Assembly (NCBI GenBank): GCA_031267635.1
Contig: JAIRYX010000360.1
Span: 1-7,227 of the forward strand
Length of the DNA: 7,227 nt
DNA from: Planctomycetaceae bacterium
GTDB taxonomy: Bacteria > Planctomycetota > Planctomycetia > Pirellulales > Thermoguttaceae
Direction of reading: 5' to 3'
Position numbers and translations under genes: made by a program. This document shows positions 6,261 through 7,227 of the stretch, piece by piece. A model generated the notes under the pieces. It was not told where the DNA came from and made no database searches. It worked only from the letters and a program-made list of their open reading frames with translations. Position 1 is the stretch's first letter. Each line of letters opens with the position of its first letter.

Positions 6261-6454
6261 ATCGCAGTCCTGATTTATCACGTTCCCTTAGTAGTCAACA
6301 AATTTCCCAAACTCGCTCTTTTGCCCTTATGTTTTAGATTTATTAGATGATGAATTGTTACCCAAAAAACTTGAATACAAAATACGGGCATAAAGAGCAC
6401 ATATCGGTGCAATTCGGGCTACTAAGGGAAACTTCATAAATAAGAGCGGCAATA
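6261..6454. repeat. ~194-bp long imperfect inverted repeat (MITE-like)
   Basis: Left arm 6261-6315 and right arm about 6398-6454 are reverse complements over their lengths with small gaps. The best core is CCCTTAGTAG (6286-6295) with CTACTAAGGG (6419-6428). The outer ends agree at 15 of 22 positions, and inside, GCTCTTTTGCCC (6315-6326) pairs with GGGCATAAAGAGC (6386-6398) with one bulged base. The middle (about 6332-6380) is a single-stranded loop. No transposase frame is present, so if mobile it would be non-autonomous. A solo arm lies at 1589-1647. I could not identify target-site duplications with confidence. Confidence 0.65.
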
Positions 6455-6497
6455 ATATTGTCTGGGAAGATTGACGGTAACTATAAAAAATCTAATC

Positions 6498-6553
6498 GTA
6501 ACTATTCAGTTGCCCGGTACGGATTTATGTGGTTTGAACGACTGAATAGTTAC
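6498..6553 (+). repeat. 56-bp imperfect palindromic repeat, copy 3
   Basis: The best-conserved palindrome of the three: GTAACTATTCAGT (6498-6510) pairs perfectly with ACTGAATAGTTAC (6541-6553). The asymmetric core (GCCCGG, GATTTA, GGTTTGAACG) links it to the other copies. It ends 20 nt beyond the stop codon of the minus-strand oxidoreductase, so it would be transcribed in that gene's 3' untranslated region. Confidence 0.88.
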
Positions 6554-6573
6554 AAAATTTGATATTTTTTCAA

Positions 6574-7227
6574 TTACCCGACATTCGGAATCTCATATCC
6601 TTTTCGCCGTTCACGAGCGATGAATGTGGACGCTTGAGCGTCGCCGGAAATTGTTTCGGTTTTCGGATCCCATTGGATTTTGCGTCCTAAACGGGCGGCA
6701 ATCGCGCAAAGGTGGCAAGTATTCATCGATTGAACATGCGTGAAAACATCGGAAATCGGGACGCCGCCTTCACGGATACAAGTGATAAAATTCACCATGT
6801 GACTTTCCGGCTTCTTGCCATTGTAAAGTTTGACGTAATCGTCTTCGCTGAAATGCGTATCGAGTTCGTTTTTAATATCCTCATAAGGTTTGCCGTTGAG
6901 ATGTCCTCGGCTCACATGAATGCGTCCTTTCGTTCCTTCAAACAAAATTCCATTGCCGTAATCGCTTTGGCTCACCACTTCCATCACAACGCCGTTGTCA
7001 AAAGTGCAATCAATTTTGAATTTGTGCGACGTGTTATACTGATTGCTCACCGTCGCATAGCCGTCTTTGTATGGCGTCGGATGTTCGGCAATGATTGGAT
7101 TGAAAAGAATCGGTCCTTGACCGAAACCGTTTTGCTGAATCGCCCACAACGCAATATCAACATGATGCGCTCCCCAATCGGTGAATTTGCCGCCGCTGTA
7201 TTCGTACCACCAGCGAAACTCGTAGTG
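6574..7227 (-). CDS. Gfo/Idh/MocA-family oxidoreductase, C-terminal part (5' end outside the window)
   Basis: The frame stays open to the right edge, so 217 C-terminal residues are visible and the NAD(P)-binding Rossmann domain is missing only because the window ends. The visible part starts HYEFRWWYEYSGGKF and contains DWGAHHVD (residues 17-24), which fits the family's D-x-G-x-H-x-x-D catalytic-domain signature, with the first His as likely proton-transfer residue. Further on are YGNGILFEGTKGRIHVSRG, SHMVNFITCIREG, PISDVFTHVQSMNTCHLCAI and RLGRKIQWDPKTE, a C-terminal pattern I associate with the large planctomycete subgroup of these proteins. Members oxidise or reduce sugars, inositols and related hydroxyl compounds with NAD(P); many planctomycete ones carry a Tat signal at the N-terminus, which cannot be checked here. 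The substrate is unknown. It is convergent with waaA and not obviously linked to it in function. Confidence 0.93.
   Translation of the reverse strand, partial: HYEFRWWYEYSGGKFTDWGAHHVDIALWAIQQNGFGQGPILFNPIIAEHPTPYKDGYATVSNQYNTSHKFKIDCTFDNGVVMEVVSQSDYGNGILFEGTKGRIHVSRGHLNGKPYEDIKNELDTHFSEDDYVKLYNGKKPESHMVNFITCIREGGVPISDVFTHVQSMNTCHLCAIAARLGRKIQWDPKTETISGDAQASTFIARERRKGYEIPNVG

Larger units (their letters stand above)
6067..6573. other. Gene-free, palindrome-rich region between convergent genes
   Basis: The 507 nt between the stop codons of waaA and the oxidoreductase. The first 117 nt hold nothing I can name beyond an 8-bp TTTAAAGT/ACTTTAAA inverted match (6142-6149 and 6169-6176). From 6184 to 6553 the region is nearly all repeats: an inverted 56-bp copy, a ~194-bp long inverted repeat and a forward 56-bp copy. 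An extra GTAACTAT (6477-6484) lies 21 nt before the last copy. Position between convergent genes would suit a bidirectional terminator, but no G+C-rich stem followed by a T-run is evident. Confidence 0.7.

Noticed and set aside
3817..6553. The three 56-bp repeats as a CRISPR array
   Set aside because: The copies are widely and irregularly spaced, occur in both orientations, differ at 8-9 positions, and there are no spacer-sized intervals or cas genes.

Overview
The window looks like a moderate-GC chromosomal segment from a Gram-negative bacterium, most likely a planctomycete (Planctomycetota, possibly a Pirellulales/Thermoguttaceae-like lineage). Three gene products point that way from general family knowledge: a PurA with the P-loop variant GDEAKGK, a divergent Nramp-like membrane protein with a GPGLLQSAMTLGAGS first helix, and the C-terminal half of a Gfo/Idh/MocA oxidoreductase of the type greatly expanded in planctomycetes. 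A Kdo transferase (WaaA) shows that the cell makes a lipid A/LPS-type outer membrane. The assignment is inference; no rRNA or other strong marker is present.

Layout: 1-151 has no gene. purA occupies 152-1441 on the minus strand. Then come 1442-2154, an intergenic/leader zone with a solo repeat arm, an unrecognised 65-codon ORF, a hairpin, a 12-bp tandem repeat and a possible 42-codon ORF. An Nramp-like transporter-fold gene follows (2155-3723, +). After a 194-nt gap carrying two nested inverted repeats there is a GNAT acetyltransferase (3918-4409, +), then a 247-nt gap whose sequence partly resembles the leader of the Nramp-like gene. waaA (4657-6066, +) converges on the oxidoreductase (6574 to beyond the right edge, -). 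The 507 nt between these two are filled by nested palindromic repeats.

The genes do not form an obvious pathway: purine synthesis, a putative transporter, an acetyltransferase, LPS core synthesis and a sugar-type oxidoreductase, with gaps of about 200 nt or more and no tight operon. The most unusual content is intergenic. A 56-bp imperfect palindrome occurs three times, all exactly 56 bp, once in reverse orientation. Two of the copies, inverted relative to each other, bracket a second ~194-bp long-inverted-repeat element, and one arm of that element also occurs alone upstream of purA. The third 56-bp copy is bracketed by a perfect 13-bp inverted repeat. The most notable protein observation is that the Nramp-like gene aligns without gaps to the canonical Nramp helix 1 but has GAGS where the metal-binding DPGN should be, and it also lacks the MPHN motif of helix 6.
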